From assembly GCA_028023455.1 (NCBI GenBank), contig JAQFVV010006720.1:210501-274500 (forward strand): 64,000 nucleotides of DNA, given 5' to 3'. The notes under the pieces are model-generated. The model did not search any database. It saw only the letters and a program-made list of their open reading frames with translations, and was not told the DNA's origin. The translations under genes were made by a program, and so were the position numbers. This DNA comes from Epiperipatus broadwayi. Its lineage: Eukaryota; Onychophora; Udeonychophora; Euonychophora; Peripatidae. Numbering within the stretch: position 1 is the stretch's first letter; each line of letters opens with the position of its first letter. Shown here piece after piece: positions 41,665 to 54,660 of the stretch.

Positions 41665-41786
41665 TCAATTTTCAACATGTGATTTAGATAAATATTGTTT
41701 ACAAATGTTGCTGCTATGAAAATTGCGGTATAGTAAATCTGAGATTTCATGCCATAATATATCATATTTATAAAACAATGAATGAT

Positions 41787-41839
41787 AATTGTATTTGTTT
41801 ATATATTTAAAGCTTTAGGGCTAACATGCTTAAGACTGG

Positions 41840-41925
<86 letters not shown>

Positions 41926-42119
41926 TAAGTTAAGTTTAGAAAAAGTTGGTATCAACCTTTTCTATCAAAATCTGTCTGGTGTCTAAGCTTGATTATTTAT
42001 TAGATATCTGTTTAAAATCTGATTGGCTTTCTCTGTTATAATTGTGTATGTGAGAAAGTCTAGCATACTTTCAATTTATTATCAATTTTCAACATGCGAT
42101 TTAGATAAATATTGTTTAA
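41787..42119 (+). repeat. Second, tandem copy of MITE interior and right end
   Basis: Starting at aattgtatttgtttatatat this repeats 41,443-41,710, including the right terminal inverted repeat (42,029-42,084) and the flank atttagataaatattgttta. It lacks the left terminal repeat. The sequence ttatatatat at the same internal position (41,496 in copy 1) has expanded to a (AT)n array at 41,842-41,920 here. The duplication included flanking DNA, so it arose by tandem duplication, not a second transposition. Confidence 0.85.
41842..41920. repeat. (AT)n microsatellite inside MITE copy 2
   Basis: A perfect AT array of about 79 bases. Copy 1 has only a few units at the matching site, which shows expansion after the tandem duplication. 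Confidence 0.95.
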
Positions 42120-42239
42120 AAGGTTTGAGAATGGAAAGAAATCTTATTGCATTATAATGTTTGTAGGGATAAAAGATTTTGCTTATTTAGTATTAGTTAA
42201 TAATTTTCCATGAGTAAGCCTGGTTTATATTATATGCAT

Positions 42240-42455
42240 ATGATTAAATGATATTTTTTTGAAGTGATGTTTTCTTAGAGCCCAGGTGATGGGGCTAAAG
42301 TCCCCACCAATAGTGCATTTACAAGTAGATGAGTTATTGTTGAAGTATGATTAAATGATGTTAGGAAGTTATGTGATGTTTTTCTTATATTCTTGTTGAT
42401 GAGGAAAGATTCCACACCAACACTTTATTTAGAATCAGATGAATTATTGTAGAAG
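42240..42455 (+). repeat. Degenerate ~107-bp tandem repeat, two copies
   Basis: Unit 1 (42,240-42,346) and unit 2 (42,347-42,455) share tgattaaatgat, gtgatgtttttctta-type sequence, gatg(g/a)gg and ccacaccaa, and end in tagatga(g/a)ttattgt. Confidence 0.7.
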
Positions 42456-44224
<1,769 letters not shown>

Positions 44225-44319
<95 letters not shown>

Positions 44320-44457
44320 CTGTTTTGTCTGTAGACATTTATATATTAATTTAAGACAAGTAATGAGATTTGACTAGCCTTCAATAAATAGAATTATTTG
44401 TAAAAATAAATATTGTCATCAGGCTAAATTTATATATATATAACTGTTTTGTCTGTA

Positions 44458-44501
<44 letters not shown>

Positions 44502-44542
44502 TACAGTCCGATCTCTAAATTAATATATATATATATATATAT
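44225..44542. repeat. Cluster of (AT)n arrays with repeated and inverted flanks
   Basis: AT arrays at 44,225-44,318, 44,433-44,443, 44,460-44,498 and 44,520-44,541. The word aactgttttgtctgtagaca follows the first array (44,318) and recurs after the second (44,442). An inverted tgtctacag follows the third. The sequence attaattta(a/g)gacaagtagtgagatttgact occurs at about 44,346 and 44,540. The cluster looks like repeated duplication and inversion seeded in AT arrays. Smaller arrays continue to 44,833. Confidence 0.85.
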
Positions 44543-45049
44543 TAATTTAGGACAAGTAGTGAGATTTGACTAGGCTTAATATAATTATAAAGTAATGACA
44601 ATCAGATTAATGTAATTATAATGTAAATGTATGGGTGTTGCTATTAAATAAGAAGGGACAAATTAAATATACCTGAATCTAGCGAATGTTTACATATAAT
44701 AACAAAAGCTAATAAAAAAGATTAAAAGCAGGCAACATGAGTGATGAAAAATATTTTGTTCTAACTAACTATATATATATAAGATCGGAATATATATATA
44801 TATATATATATATAGATATATATATATATATACATATAGGGGCAGTAGAATTATTTGGTTAAGTAAACAGTAAACTTTAAATTTTGCAGTATTGCCAGGC
44901 AGAAGAGCAATAGTTTTAGGAAGGCAGGGCCATAAAACAGAGAGGGATATAGCCAATTAGCCATTGTATGAATTGAAATAAGAATTAATATAAATATCAA
45001 AATAGTAGCTAGGGTTAAAATAGAAATAAAAATTAGATAATATAAGCAA

Positions 45050-45218
<169 letters not shown>

Positions 45219-45399
45219 TGTATCTATAAAATTTATAAACATTATAATTAATAGCAGAGATAAAATATAAACAGTAAAGATAATTAATAGTTGACAAAAT
45301 AGTATACCAGTAATTAAATGACAACCAACAGATTAGAAGCAATCAAGATAAACTATACTGGCACCAGATAACAGGGCCATCACAATTGCCCAAAGCCAT

Positions 45400-46502
45400 G
45401 AATAATCTGGATGATGGGAGATCTCTCTCAGAAATGTTGACCTCTGTATACAAAACAAAAAATGAGACAATAATGGGAAGAAAAAGTCCAAAGGAAGGAT
45501 GAGAAATATAGAGAGATTAACAGGGCAATTATCCAAGAGTTGGACCAAGACAAGCATAAACAGAAAGCCCTCCATCTTCAAATTGTGATTGATGATGACA
45601 TCAGCAGAACAAAAGAGGAAGAGAAGTATAAACCAAGCCATGATATTTCCAACAGTGACTGAACAACTTGTCAAATCAAAGATAGAATCATAAATGACAA
45701 GGTCACTTAAACCTGAAGAATGGTAATACCAGGCTGAGGTATTCAAACCCAGCTAGCTAAAGTTTTCACTATTAGGATCTTTCATGAAGAGATAGGAGAA
45801 ACACCCCACCCACACTTCAAGCACCTGAAAGTTTTTTTTTTCAATTGTATAAAACTAGCTCCCATGATCAGACTTTGATCATCAGCCATTAGCTACAAAG
45901 TTACACAAAAGACTGGTAGGATATGCTGAAAGAAAAACTGAACAATTCCACAGTTTATAACAAAACTTTATTGAAGTACTACTGGAGTGATGGTCAACAA
46001 AGCACAATTTAATTACAATCTGTCAGGAGATGTTTGGAGCAATCAAAGAAACTTACATGCAGTTTTTCATCTGCCAGGTCAATCAGTTCAGATTTCTTAC
46101 CATGCTCACATTCTTACATGCCCACATCTTCATCACAATCCAAGAGAAAATGTTACCTATCCAAAAGCTTATGACCAGCAGCAGAATCAAAGAGGTGGAA
46201 GAAGTGGAAGATGCTGTATTTCATCCCATAGAATGAAAATCAGTGTATAGCAGTGACCATGCAATGGCTAGCTATCAGAAATCATTGAAGCTGACCAGGG
46301 CAAAGTATGATAAAAGACAGAAACAAGGGACCTGGAAGATCCCTCTTAGCTCTCTTTTACTTCCTTCCTCCTCCAACAAAAAAAGCTTGTTAGGATGTAT
46401 GAATCTCATATCAATGGTTATCAAAGAAAGTGGAAGCGACATGAGAATTACCAAGAGTGTGTCCAACAGTAAATGTTGGACTGGGAGTTATGGCAATTGC
46501 AG
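45400..46502 (+). pseudogene. Ty3/Gypsy element: gag region remnant (probable)
   Basis: The + strand upstream of the protease contains charged, short open runs such as REINRAIIQELDQDKHKQ (near 45,500), frames around 45,987-46,250, and a run rich in K and R with KEVEEVEDAVF-like acidic sequence near 46,190. Position, ahead of the protease/RT/integrase order, suggests gag. No CCHC knuckle or major homology region is recognisable, so the assignment is by context only. The 137-codon minus-strand frame at 45,333-45,746 is an antisense shadow. Confidence 0.4.
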
Positions 46503-46640
46503 CTCTCATTGACACTGGTAGCCAAGTTTTCTGCATCTTAAAGGGCTACAAATAAAAAATGGAGTGGATGTATACCCAGGTTATCATCCTGCCCCATCCA
46601 GATGAAACTGGCTGATGAAAAAAAAAAATAAGACTGATTG
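46480..46640 (+). pseudogene. Ty3/Gypsy element: aspartic protease remnant
   Basis: A frame reading VMAIAALIDTGSQVFCILK spans 46,481-46,541, with the catalytic DTG(S) at 46,511-46,522. It has the hydrophobic strand before it and the (V/Q)xFCI turn after it that is typical of retrotransposon proteases (ALIDTGSxxSxI). This enzyme would cleave the Gag-Pol polyprotein. The frame soon breaks. Confidence 0.75.
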
Positions 46641-46950
46641 ATACAATGTGTGATTAGAGATAATCTTCAGGAAAATAACCATTGGGCACATGTTCCTAGT
46701 AATTAAAGGTATGGTCCATTATGTTATAACTGGATGAGATTTTCTGACACAGAATATACGCATCCATGACTATTCTAAAATTAAATTACGATCCAACAAA
46801 AGAAGATCAGATTCTATGAGGGCGATACATTACCCGACATCCAATTTAGTTGTATGGGGGCCAGAAATGATGAAGACACTATTAAAAATAAGGTCAAAAC
46901 ACTAAACACCATGTGATCACCATCTCTTATACTAGTACATAATTGTTATT

Positions 46951-47258
46951 AAACAGGGCAAAACTCTCCATACAGTAGTTCCACCCTTTGTCATTTTCTG
47001 AGTAATCAATAGATTCCAGAATGCTTGTTCATAAAATCCCTATCTATTGCCAACTCATCTAATATGCTAAGATCTAGATGTGGTGTTCTCAGATCCATGG
47101 CTCCACCTTACTGATGAAGGTCAGAAGCCACAAACTAGTTTGTGATATTGGATGAGTAGGCAGTAGATAGGGATGTTATTCACAAACCTTCTGCCATCCA
47201 TTGATTACTCTGGTTGGCACTTGGTGGAACTAGTGTATGGAAAATTTTGCCTTGTTCT
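46951..47258. mobile_element. Inverted-repeat insertion nested in the Gypsy pol gene
   Basis: The left arm (46,951-47,075) and right arm (47,141-47,258) are imperfect reverse complements. Examples are acagtagttccaccctttg against its partner caagtg/ggtggaactagtgt, tccctatctattgcc against ggcagtagataggga, and agtaatcaatag against the attgattact side. The loop is about 65 bases. It lies between the protease and RT regions, where Gypsy elements have no inverted repeat, so it is probably a MITE-like insertion or a local inverted duplication of pol sequence. Confidence 0.7.
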
Positions 47259-47499
47259 AAAAGATGGGCAGTGTCATTCCTACAAATGACTGAGAATCAG
47301 TCTCAACTGCATCAACTACTGATGGGATATCAAAAGATCTGAAAAAATTAAAAGTTACATCTACATAATTTGTGTAAAGGAAGAAACCTACTTCCAGACC
47401 TGTACATATTTCATTTACTTCTAATATCAAGATGAAATTAATGTTCAGATCCAACAAAAAAATGAGTGGTGGTGATTTAGAAAGGATCATTATCTTACA

Positions 47500-48060
47500 A
47501 TAACCCATTTGTGGGTTGTTAGGAAAAAAATGGGTCTACATGCCAGAATGCTCAATAGCATGACAATACCAGAGAATGATATACCCCCACCTGTGCAGAA
47601 AGTTTTATATCAAATTAACCAAAAAATTGTTTTCCACCTTGCATTTAACTGCTGCTATTGCAATATTATATTACATACCCAAGACTGGAAATATATGGCC
47701 TTCTGTCACAATGGACAAACTCAAATATTTAAAAGAGTACCTTTTGGGTTAATAAATAGTGGCACTGGACTAATGAGGTGTCTGGACCAAGTTATATCTG
47801 GAGATCTGAAAAAATGTCTGCTATATTAATGATGTGGTCATTGCAACCCAAGACCCTTAAGAACACATGGAGCACCTGAAACAATTCTTTTCTAAATGTG
47901 CCCACAAATACATAAACCTGGAAAAATGTCATACTGACCTGAAAAAAATTACATTTTTACGACATATAATCAATGGATAAAAAATTTGCACCCATCCTGC
48001 TAAGATAGAGCCAATCAAAAACTTCCTGAGTCTTGTCAATAGAAAGCATATTAGATCTTT
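47500..48060 (+). pseudogene. Ty3/Gypsy element: reverse transcriptase remnant
   Basis: The frame from 47,509 gives WVVRKKMGLHARMLNSMTIP, matching the VVRKKDGxxR...LNxxT start of Gypsy RTs with the DYR part missing. It continues with DWKYMAFCHNGQTQIFKRVP and FGLINSGTGLMRCLDQVI, the conserved (Y/F)xxF...F.RMPFGL.NAP..F...M pattern. The catalytic YxDD is altered to YINDVV (near 47,820-47,840, across a frameshift). EHMEHLKQFFSK, NLEKCH and FLRHIING then follow the EHL..L..VF / K..KC.F / FLGH.IS order. Loss of the first catalytic Asp and several breaks mean it is inactive. Confidence 0.88.
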
Positions 48061-48159
48061 TTAGGCCTCAACAACTATTATAATATATTGCATTCAGGCC
48101 TTACAAAAGATACCACCACACAGCTGGAGCTACTAAAGCAACACCCTCAGTGGAAATGG

Positions 48160-48720
48160 AATGAGCAACATAAACAAAATATCAATAAAATCGAGGACAA
48201 CTTTATCCAGACTGTGGTGTTATGCTATCCTGATTTTATCCACCCATTCTATTTGCAGTGAGCAGGAGCAGGAAAGACCTAGTGTCCTATTATTCAAGGA
48301 TAATCAAGCAGGCCAACATCAGGTCTTGTACTTCAGTAACAGCACAATAAGAGGCACAGAGAAAAACTATACTATCACTGACCAAAAGACTTGGCCATCA
48401 TTCAGTCAGGTAGCCAATTCAAGCAAATATTGCTGGGATTAGAAGTGATTATAATTATGGATAACCAGTGCTTGGATTCCTCAATACAAGTTATCTAAAT
48501 AATGATTGCCTTATACAATGGAGCCTATCACTGCAAAAATTTCATTTGAAAATAATTTATTGCCCAAGCCCTAAAAATGTTGTGGCCAATGTGTTGAGTC
48601 ATCACCCTGTAGAAGATAAGATTTGCAACCCTATGATAAAATATCAACTGTTAATTATTATGACTAATGTGCTTGATCAGGATATTGAACAGAAACTAAA
48701 ACATTTGCAGTATTGACAGG
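48160..48720 (+). pseudogene. Ty3/Gypsy element: RNase H and connection region remnant
   Basis: RPSVLLFKDNQAGQHQVLYF, then NSTIRGTEKNYTITDQK (48,270-48,385), matches the (G)AVL.Q......VAY.SR.L...E.NY...EKE signature of Gypsy RNase H, which removes template RNA. Further on, QKFHLKIIYCPSPKNVVANV with LSHHP (48,535-48,607) matches the ...I.Y.PG..N.VADALSR.P connection motif, with Asp and Arg changed. In-frame stops separate the parts. Confidence 0.82.
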
Positions 48721-48849
48721 AAAAGCAGCCACAGAACAAAGACTTAATGCAGGAAGTCCAATGACACAGAAATCCTGTTCAGGAATGTACAAATAGCAGA
48801 GGAAAAAATATAGACTACAGAATGGACATTTGCTGCAACAAACTTAAAA

Positions 48850-49840
48850 GAACAGATTATAGAAAATTTCCATACTACCTGATCTAAGAACCTATTAATC
48901 AATTATATGAACATCATGGTTGGGCATTATGGTCATAGGAAAACTGAACAACCCCTGAAATTGCAGTTCCATTAGCCACAAATGTACAGCAATATATTGA
49001 ACATCTTCCAAAATGTTATACTTACGCGAAAAAAAAACCATCAAATAAAATCTTCAGGAGTACCTATGCCTTCATTATCCCATCAGGATGCAATAAAATA
49101 TTGACAGTAGACCATTATGGGCCATTACTATCCTATCATAGATTCCAGTATCTTCTTGTTAACAATGATGTATTCTCTAATTAGGTACGGGCCTACCCAG
49201 TCATGAAGGCAAATTCAAGAAGTACAATTAAGGCATTACAACAAAAGAAATTTAGAACTATTGGAAAGCCCAAAGTGATCATTTAAGACGATGGCTCAGC
49301 ATTTACTTTATGAGAATGGTGAACCGGGACAAAAGGTCAAGATTTCAAGCATGTCTGACATCCATTAAGTACCCTCAATCAAATCTTTATGAGAGAGTCA
49401 AGTGCAAAATCAACCAACTTCTTCAGACTTACATCCACCGTGACCTCTTTGGGTTAACCAAACTGCAGAAAATTTCCAATATCTTGATGGGACTATTAAT
49501 GAAGATAACTATTGTGCAGTTCATCATAATCATACAGAACTACAAAACAGAAGCAACTAAATAAGGCAAGATGGTACCAATTCCAAATCATGGATCATGT
49601 ATGGGTAAGAACTCCAAAGCCCAATAACCATAACCAAAGTTAAATATAAAAAGTTTTTCCCACTGTATCAGGGGCTGTATGTGATAAAACAAATGTGGTC
49701 CCAAATACATATTTACTGGAGGTTAATCGTACACTAAAAGGAACATATAATGGCAGGAGCCTGAATCCCATTACCCCAAGATTGCAGTCACTAATGCTGA
49801 GAGGCCACTATCACCCACCAGATCCTGGAATATAGGCCAA
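48850..49840 (+). pseudogene. Ty3/Gypsy element: integrase remnant
   Basis: The zinc-binding N-terminus is visible as YEHHG, VGHYGHRKTEQPLKLQFH (48,905-48,972) and PKCYTYAKKK, an H-H-C-C domain in which the last Cys is Tyr. The catalytic core shows ILTVDHYGPLLSYHRFQYLL (first Asp, about 49,095-49,155), VII*DDGSAFT (second Asp, near 49,280) and KYPQSNLYERVKCKINQLLQ (Glu, near 49,370-49,425), so the D,D,E order is retained across stops and shifts. The C-terminal end includes PNTYLLEVNRTLKGTYNGRS, then LNPI (about 49,695-49,770), like the xNxYxLE......RxxNxxxLKPY end of Gypsy integrases. No LTR could be located on either side. Confidence 0.85.
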
Positions 49841-50174
49841 ACAGATAAAGATGGTCAATATAAATTTTAATCAAAAAAGTACCTGAAGGTGGGAGTTTCT
49901 AATACTTTGAAATCTAATTGTGTAAGGAGTATAACATATAAACTGTAGTTACATAGTGCATTTATAAGATTACATTTATATAAGATAAAATTTTGGATAT
50001 TTGCTATGATTATATAATTCCATCAAACATATCTTGATATATCCAATTTTGTCACTGTTTTATAATGTTGTCATTTTTTTTAATGGAAGTTTTCCAAAAT
50101 ATGAATGGACAGCTGTTGTAACAACTTTCTTTTAAAGATTATTTTGTTTATGTTACAAATAACGAAAAATGAAA
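49841..50174. other. Region after the Gypsy integrase, no LTR recognised
   Basis: A purine-rich tgaaggtgggag at about 49,884-49,895 could be a polypurine tract, and a 3' LTR would start after it. I find no matching 5' LTR before the gag region, so no LTR is called. Confidence 0.3.
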
Positions 50175-50645
50175 CTAAGATTTGCTTTACAAATTTTTAT
50201 TTCACCTCTTCTCACCTCTTTTCTACCCTCATACACTAGTTTAAAGCCCAATTTATTGTAGTAGGTGGGTACTGCTGCTTAAATGCAGAAATGTTGCCTA
50301 AATTAGACCACAAATGTATAAATGCTTCTGATAGATATAATTTTAAAAGCCTAACATTAATAATTTTTTAAATTGCAAGTATGTCATTGTATACATATCA
50401 ATTTAAAAAGTAAGTAATATAAGTAAATTTATACACAGACTGATATTATATATTTTAAAACTTAAATCAAAATAATACTTCCAATATTTAAAGTCAGTTT
50501 TGTTTAAATGTATTTATTTTAGAAATATTACATTCATAATATTTGTTTTCATTTATTAAAATAACACTTAATCATAAAGAGATTTAAACATTTAGAAGTT
50601 AAAAGTAAAATAATTTTGCAGTTTTTAGATTTCTAAAAATCACAA
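50175..50645 (+). repeat. Left flank block of composite element, copy 2
   Basis: This aligns with 29,080-29,505 from gatttgctttacaaat through gatttctaaaaatcac. The roughly 5 kb of non-LTR element that follows in copy 1 is replaced here by about 375 bases. Confidence 0.8.
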
Positions 50646-50669
50646 CGCAAATCTTATGTATAAAGTAAA

Positions 50670-50850
50670 TGAGGGTATACCATCAGATGTCTGTACCTAT
50701 TGTAGATTGCCACCACTGTGGAAAATATGACAAATTTGATCATAGACCAAGAAGCTGCCACCTCAAAATCAATGCTGCCTCACTTCCATTTAAGTCTTCA
50801 GTTAAAGTAAACTGGAGAAGACAAAATTTGCACAAACTGTACAACTAATA
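50670..50850 (+). pseudogene. Short coding scrap with CCHC-like zinc motif
   Basis: A frame near 50,690-50,846 reads VPIVDCHHCGKYDKFDHRPR then SCHLKINAASLPFKSSVKV, a C-X2-C-X7-H-X4-C arrangement. Many non-LTR ORF2 proteins end in a Cys-His motif of the form CxxCG...D..H..(R)SC. This could therefore be the C-terminal tail of the same element whose ORF2 in copy 1 breaks off at 34,621. Alternatively it is an ORF1 zinc knuckle or an unrelated zinc finger. It lies between the two conserved flank blocks. Confidence 0.45.
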
Positions 50851-51019
50851 TGAGGTAACCTCAATTAATGCAAGAACTCTTGTGGTATATTTCTCTTTAA
50901 TGCTAACTAAATGTAAATGTATTTTTATTATATAACTGCATAAATCTATAAATATTTTGTAATCTAACCTGTGTGCTTTTCTTTCTATCCTTGGGTTGAT
51001 ATTTTTTTATTTTAAATAT

Positions 51020-52312
51020 TTGCAAATTTATTTTGTTTTTTATTATAATAGTGTGTTTAGAGAGTCATCAAATGAGTGTATTTTTCTTTCCCTTTTATTA
51101 AGTGTATTCTTCATTCCATATTATTAGTGTGCCACCATACTCTTGTGGATAAATTTAATAACTGATCCTTTAGTAAATGTCTTTATAAAATCACTAGTTC
51201 GAGGGCTACTTTATTTTACCTTTTATTAATCTTCTAATTAATCATGTTTTCAAGAAAAGTATATTTCACATTTTTATATAACATGAGGATATGCATTAAA
51301 TTAATAATATATAATATAGATAAATTCACGACTGTGTATAATCTTTTGCATACCTTTTAAATCAGCATTCCGCTCCATCTTTTTTATTTTAAAACATTTT
51401 TTTATTGTATTTATAACATAATTTGTGATCTCTAAAAGGTGAGAGAATGTGTGGACCATCTTTTTTTATTTACAAATTGGTTAAGCACCTTTACTTATTT
51501 AGTTACCCCTTTTATATTTGTTTATGCTTTATATTGCATGTTACTAGTGTAGCCACATGGGTTGTTAAGATTTGCTTTGTTTCTCTATGGATTTACATCT
51601 CAGACCATTCCCTTTTCCTTCTCATGATTCCAGATAGTATATGCGCTAAAAAACCATACCTGAAAATTTTACACCTAAGTCACCCAGCCACTGAATTCAT
51701 TGTAGAATGCTAGACTCAGACTGTTCATGAACAAATCCTTTCACGGGGTCCATGATGAGATGCCATCCCATCTGCTTTAATTTTATTACTTATTACATGC
51801 CATACTCTATGGGGACCACCATTCTTTTTTAATATTAAAGATGATATTTTATATAATTGCCCACATCTTAATCACTTCAATATCTCTAGGTCAGTGAAGT
51901 TTCATCCACACTATTATTTAATTCAATACAAGTTCTTTTATACATAGTAAATGTATAACTTGATTTAAGCAAATACATATTACATTTACCATAGGTTGTA
52001 AATATTTTGAATTCAACCTTTCTTTATGTAACTGTACTTTTTTAACAACATTATTATATTATCTTGCATTAACCTGAGGTAAAAAGAGTATAAAAAAATT
52101 AACAAGCCATTAATATAAATGTCACCTCATTAAATTTATTCCAAAAATATATATTTAATGAGTTGATAGCAGTCTGGCTTATAGAAACAGTGTTATCTTA
52201 AGGGTTTAATTAGTAAACAGTATTTAAATTTTAATCAGTTTGAATATATTTATATAATTTCTGTCATCCACACCATTATGTTGGTCTATTTCTATTTCAT
52301 GTTTTGTGTGTG
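51020..52312 (+). repeat. Right flank block of composite element, copy 2 (first part)
   Basis: This aligns with 34,622-36,190 of copy 1, minus one unit of its 243-bp tandem duplication. It is interrupted after 52,312 by a (AT)n array and the RTE-type LINE, and resumes at 55,550. Confidence 0.85.

Positions 52313-52395
<83 letters not shown>
52313..52395. repeat. (AT)n microsatellite at left junction of RTE insertion
   Basis: A perfect AT run of about 83 bases exactly where the composite repeat is interrupted. The uninterrupted copy (36,170-36,185) has only tgtaaatatatttt at this point. Confidence 0.95.
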
Positions 52396-52397
<2 letters not shown>

Positions 52398-52800
52398 CTG
52401 CAGAAAAGAGCTTGCTATTAACTGAAAGGAGACCTTTGATTCCTCTTGGAGGACTTAAAGGAACTGAGCAAGGCAAATTCCAAATGTCCACTTCAAACGT
52501 TCTTGTCGTTGCAGCTGTTATTATTAAGTGATTATTTATATATTATACGAACATGGATGGGCTGCTCACCAACATGCATTATACCAGCATGGTGAGTTTA
52601 TTGGCTTTTTACCTCTGAGTTTAAAAATATGTTTTCAATATATACAATCGTGACAGACAAAAATTATTCATGGCCCTTATTTCCAGGAAGCTGTAAAGTC
52701 ACCTACCAAGGCAGCTGATGAAGGCCGAAGGTGGATGGTGTGAAGAATCCCCTGATTGCAGACTCAGGCTGCCATGTGATGATGACTTTTTATTTAGGTA
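52396..52800 (+). other. RTE-type LINE: 5' region
   Basis: Between the (AT)n array and the first endonuclease motif. It contains short phrases such as ggcagctgatgaaggccgaa and no long frame. It is absent from composite copy 1, so it belongs to the insertion. It is presumably a 5' UTR. Confidence 0.5.
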
Positions 52801-53720
52801 CTTACAACTGCAGATCACTTTCTACTGAAGGAAGGTAGCAAGAGTTAGAAGAAGAACTGTCTTATATTAAATGGGACATTATTGGACTTTGTGAAGTTAG
52901 AAAGAGAAGATGAAGAAACAATTGATTTAAAAAGTGGACATATACTCTCATATAAAGGCACAAATATTGGAAATACAAGTGGAGTAGGATTCATTATAAA
53001 TAAAAAATGGAAGAACAAATTGTGGAGATTGATAGTATATCAGACAGAGTGGCAAGATTAGTTAAACAACTTAATAACAGATACCAAATGCAGATAATTC
53101 AGGTTTATGCCCCAACAAGTTCTCATAGTGATGAAGTTATAGAAGATTTTTATATGGATGTACAAAAGGCTTATGATCAGAGTAAACAACATTTTAAAAT
53201 TGTTATGGGAGACTTTAATGCTAGAATTGGTAACCAAATGAAAGATGAAAATGCTGTTGGCAATTTTGGTCATGGTAATATAAATGAGAGAGGACATAGA
53301 CTGGTGAAGTTTGCAGAAAAAGAAAAACTTTATATTATAAATTCTTTTTTTTTTTTGAGAAAAATGTTAAAAGGAAATGGACATGGAAGCATATAAATGA
53401 AGATATGGCAGAATTAGATTATATTTTGACTAACCGAAAATACATATTTCAAGATTGTAATGTTCTTAATAAATTTAACACACGAAGTGGTCATCGATTA
53501 GTAAGATGCAAGATACATGTGAATGCAAAACTTTAGAGACATAAATTATTAAGAAAAACAATATTTAGAATTGATATTCCTAATCTTCAGAAACATCCTA
53601 ATGAATTTAAATTAGAACTTATAAATCGGTTTCAAGCATTAGTAGATTTTGAACATGATTCAGATTTGAATGGCATTAATAGGAAAATAAGTGATACACT
53701 TTTACACTTATTAAAACTGC
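52801..53720 (+). pseudogene. RTE-type LINE: APE endonuclease remnant
   Basis: The frame order begins with TYNCRSLSTEGR and KWDIIGLCEVRK, the N(I)RSL and (D)I.GL.E.R strands, with the expected catalytic Glu. A 129-codon open frame (53,007-53,396) follows with YQMQIIQVYAPTS, HFKIVMGDFNARIG (catalytic GDFN) and NERGHRLVKFAEKEKLYIIN. After a frameshift come ELDYILTN and RSGHRLVRCKIHV, where the usual SDHR is SGHR. The order and wording fit the endonuclease of RTE-type elements, often mislabelled craniofacial development protein 2-like. Stops and shifts make it inactive. Confidence 0.88.
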
Positions 53721-54660
53721 AACAAAGATAGATGGTAAAAAGAAACAGCAATTGACCAATAAAATTTCTACTGAGACTAGAGAATTTATGAAAAAAAAAG
53801 GATTATGAAGATATACAACAATGATGCATTAAAAAGATTAAATATCTCGAATTTTATAAAATGGTGTGGAAAAGAATTGAAAATCATATAAGAAAGTATA
53901 ATTGTGAACTAGCAAAGAAAGCTGTAGAAGAAAATAAAAGTCTAAAGAGTATAAAACAACATTTTGGTATTGGTACGAAATTTATATCTGCAATAAGAAA
54001 AAAAGGTGGCATTATTACTAAAAAGAAAGATGACATCATAAAATGTGTAGAAAACTTCTATCAAGAAGTATATAATAATAAAGAACAAGGCCTCCTATAC
54101 AGATTATATCTTCCAAATTGCCCAGAATTTTGAATGAGGAAGTGAGATATGCAATTAAATTTATGAAGAAAGGGAAGGCTAGAGGTAATGATGAAATTGT
54201 TATTTATATATTAAAAGAAGCAGGTGAAGAAATATAAAATTATTTAGCAAAGTTATATACCAAATGTCTTAATGATAAAGATGTACCAGATGATTGGAAG
54301 AATACAGTATTAATATTAATATTTTAAAAAGGTGATAAAGAAGACATTAGATAATACAGACCTATCAGTCTTTTATCAGTTTTATACAAAATTTTTACTA
54401 AGATAATTACAACTCGTCTACAGATAAAAACTGGATTTCCACCAACCAAGAGAACATGCTGCATTTAAAAGTGGTTTTAGTAGAGTAGATCATATCCAGG
54501 TAATGAGAGAAATTATAGAAAGGGCAACTGAATATGTGTTTCCATTATGCTTAGGATTTGTAGACTATGAGAAGGCATTTTATTCTATAAACATTTCTTC
54601 TGTGATTAAAGCATTGGATCATCAAGGTGTAGATCCAGGATAATGTCATATTTTGAAGAA
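53721..54660 (+). pseudogene. RTE-type LINE: linker and RT fingers remnant
   Basis: An open frame of 90 codons (53,861-54,133) carries VEENKSLKSIKQHFGIGTKF, then ISAIRKKGG and ENFYQEVYN, the linker between endonuclease and RT (the I..I.....G.......L.D..G...T....I......YE.LY pattern). Broken pieces follow that correspond to the E.....I..MK..KA.G.D.I and YRPISLLSV..K regions. The QAGFRxGxST motif appears as HAAFKSGFSRVDHIQVMREI (54,452-54,511). GFVDYEKAFYSINISSVIKA (54,557-54,616) is RT motif A. Confidence 0.85.

Noticed and set aside
45333-45746. 137-codon minus-strand frame rich in Leu/Phe
   Set aside because: Antisense to the gag-side region of the Gypsy element; composition and position indicate a shadow frame.
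49841-50174. Possible 3' LTR of the Gypsy element after a purine-rich tract
   Set aside because: No matching 5' copy was found upstream of the gag-side region, and no TG...CA ends could be fixed.
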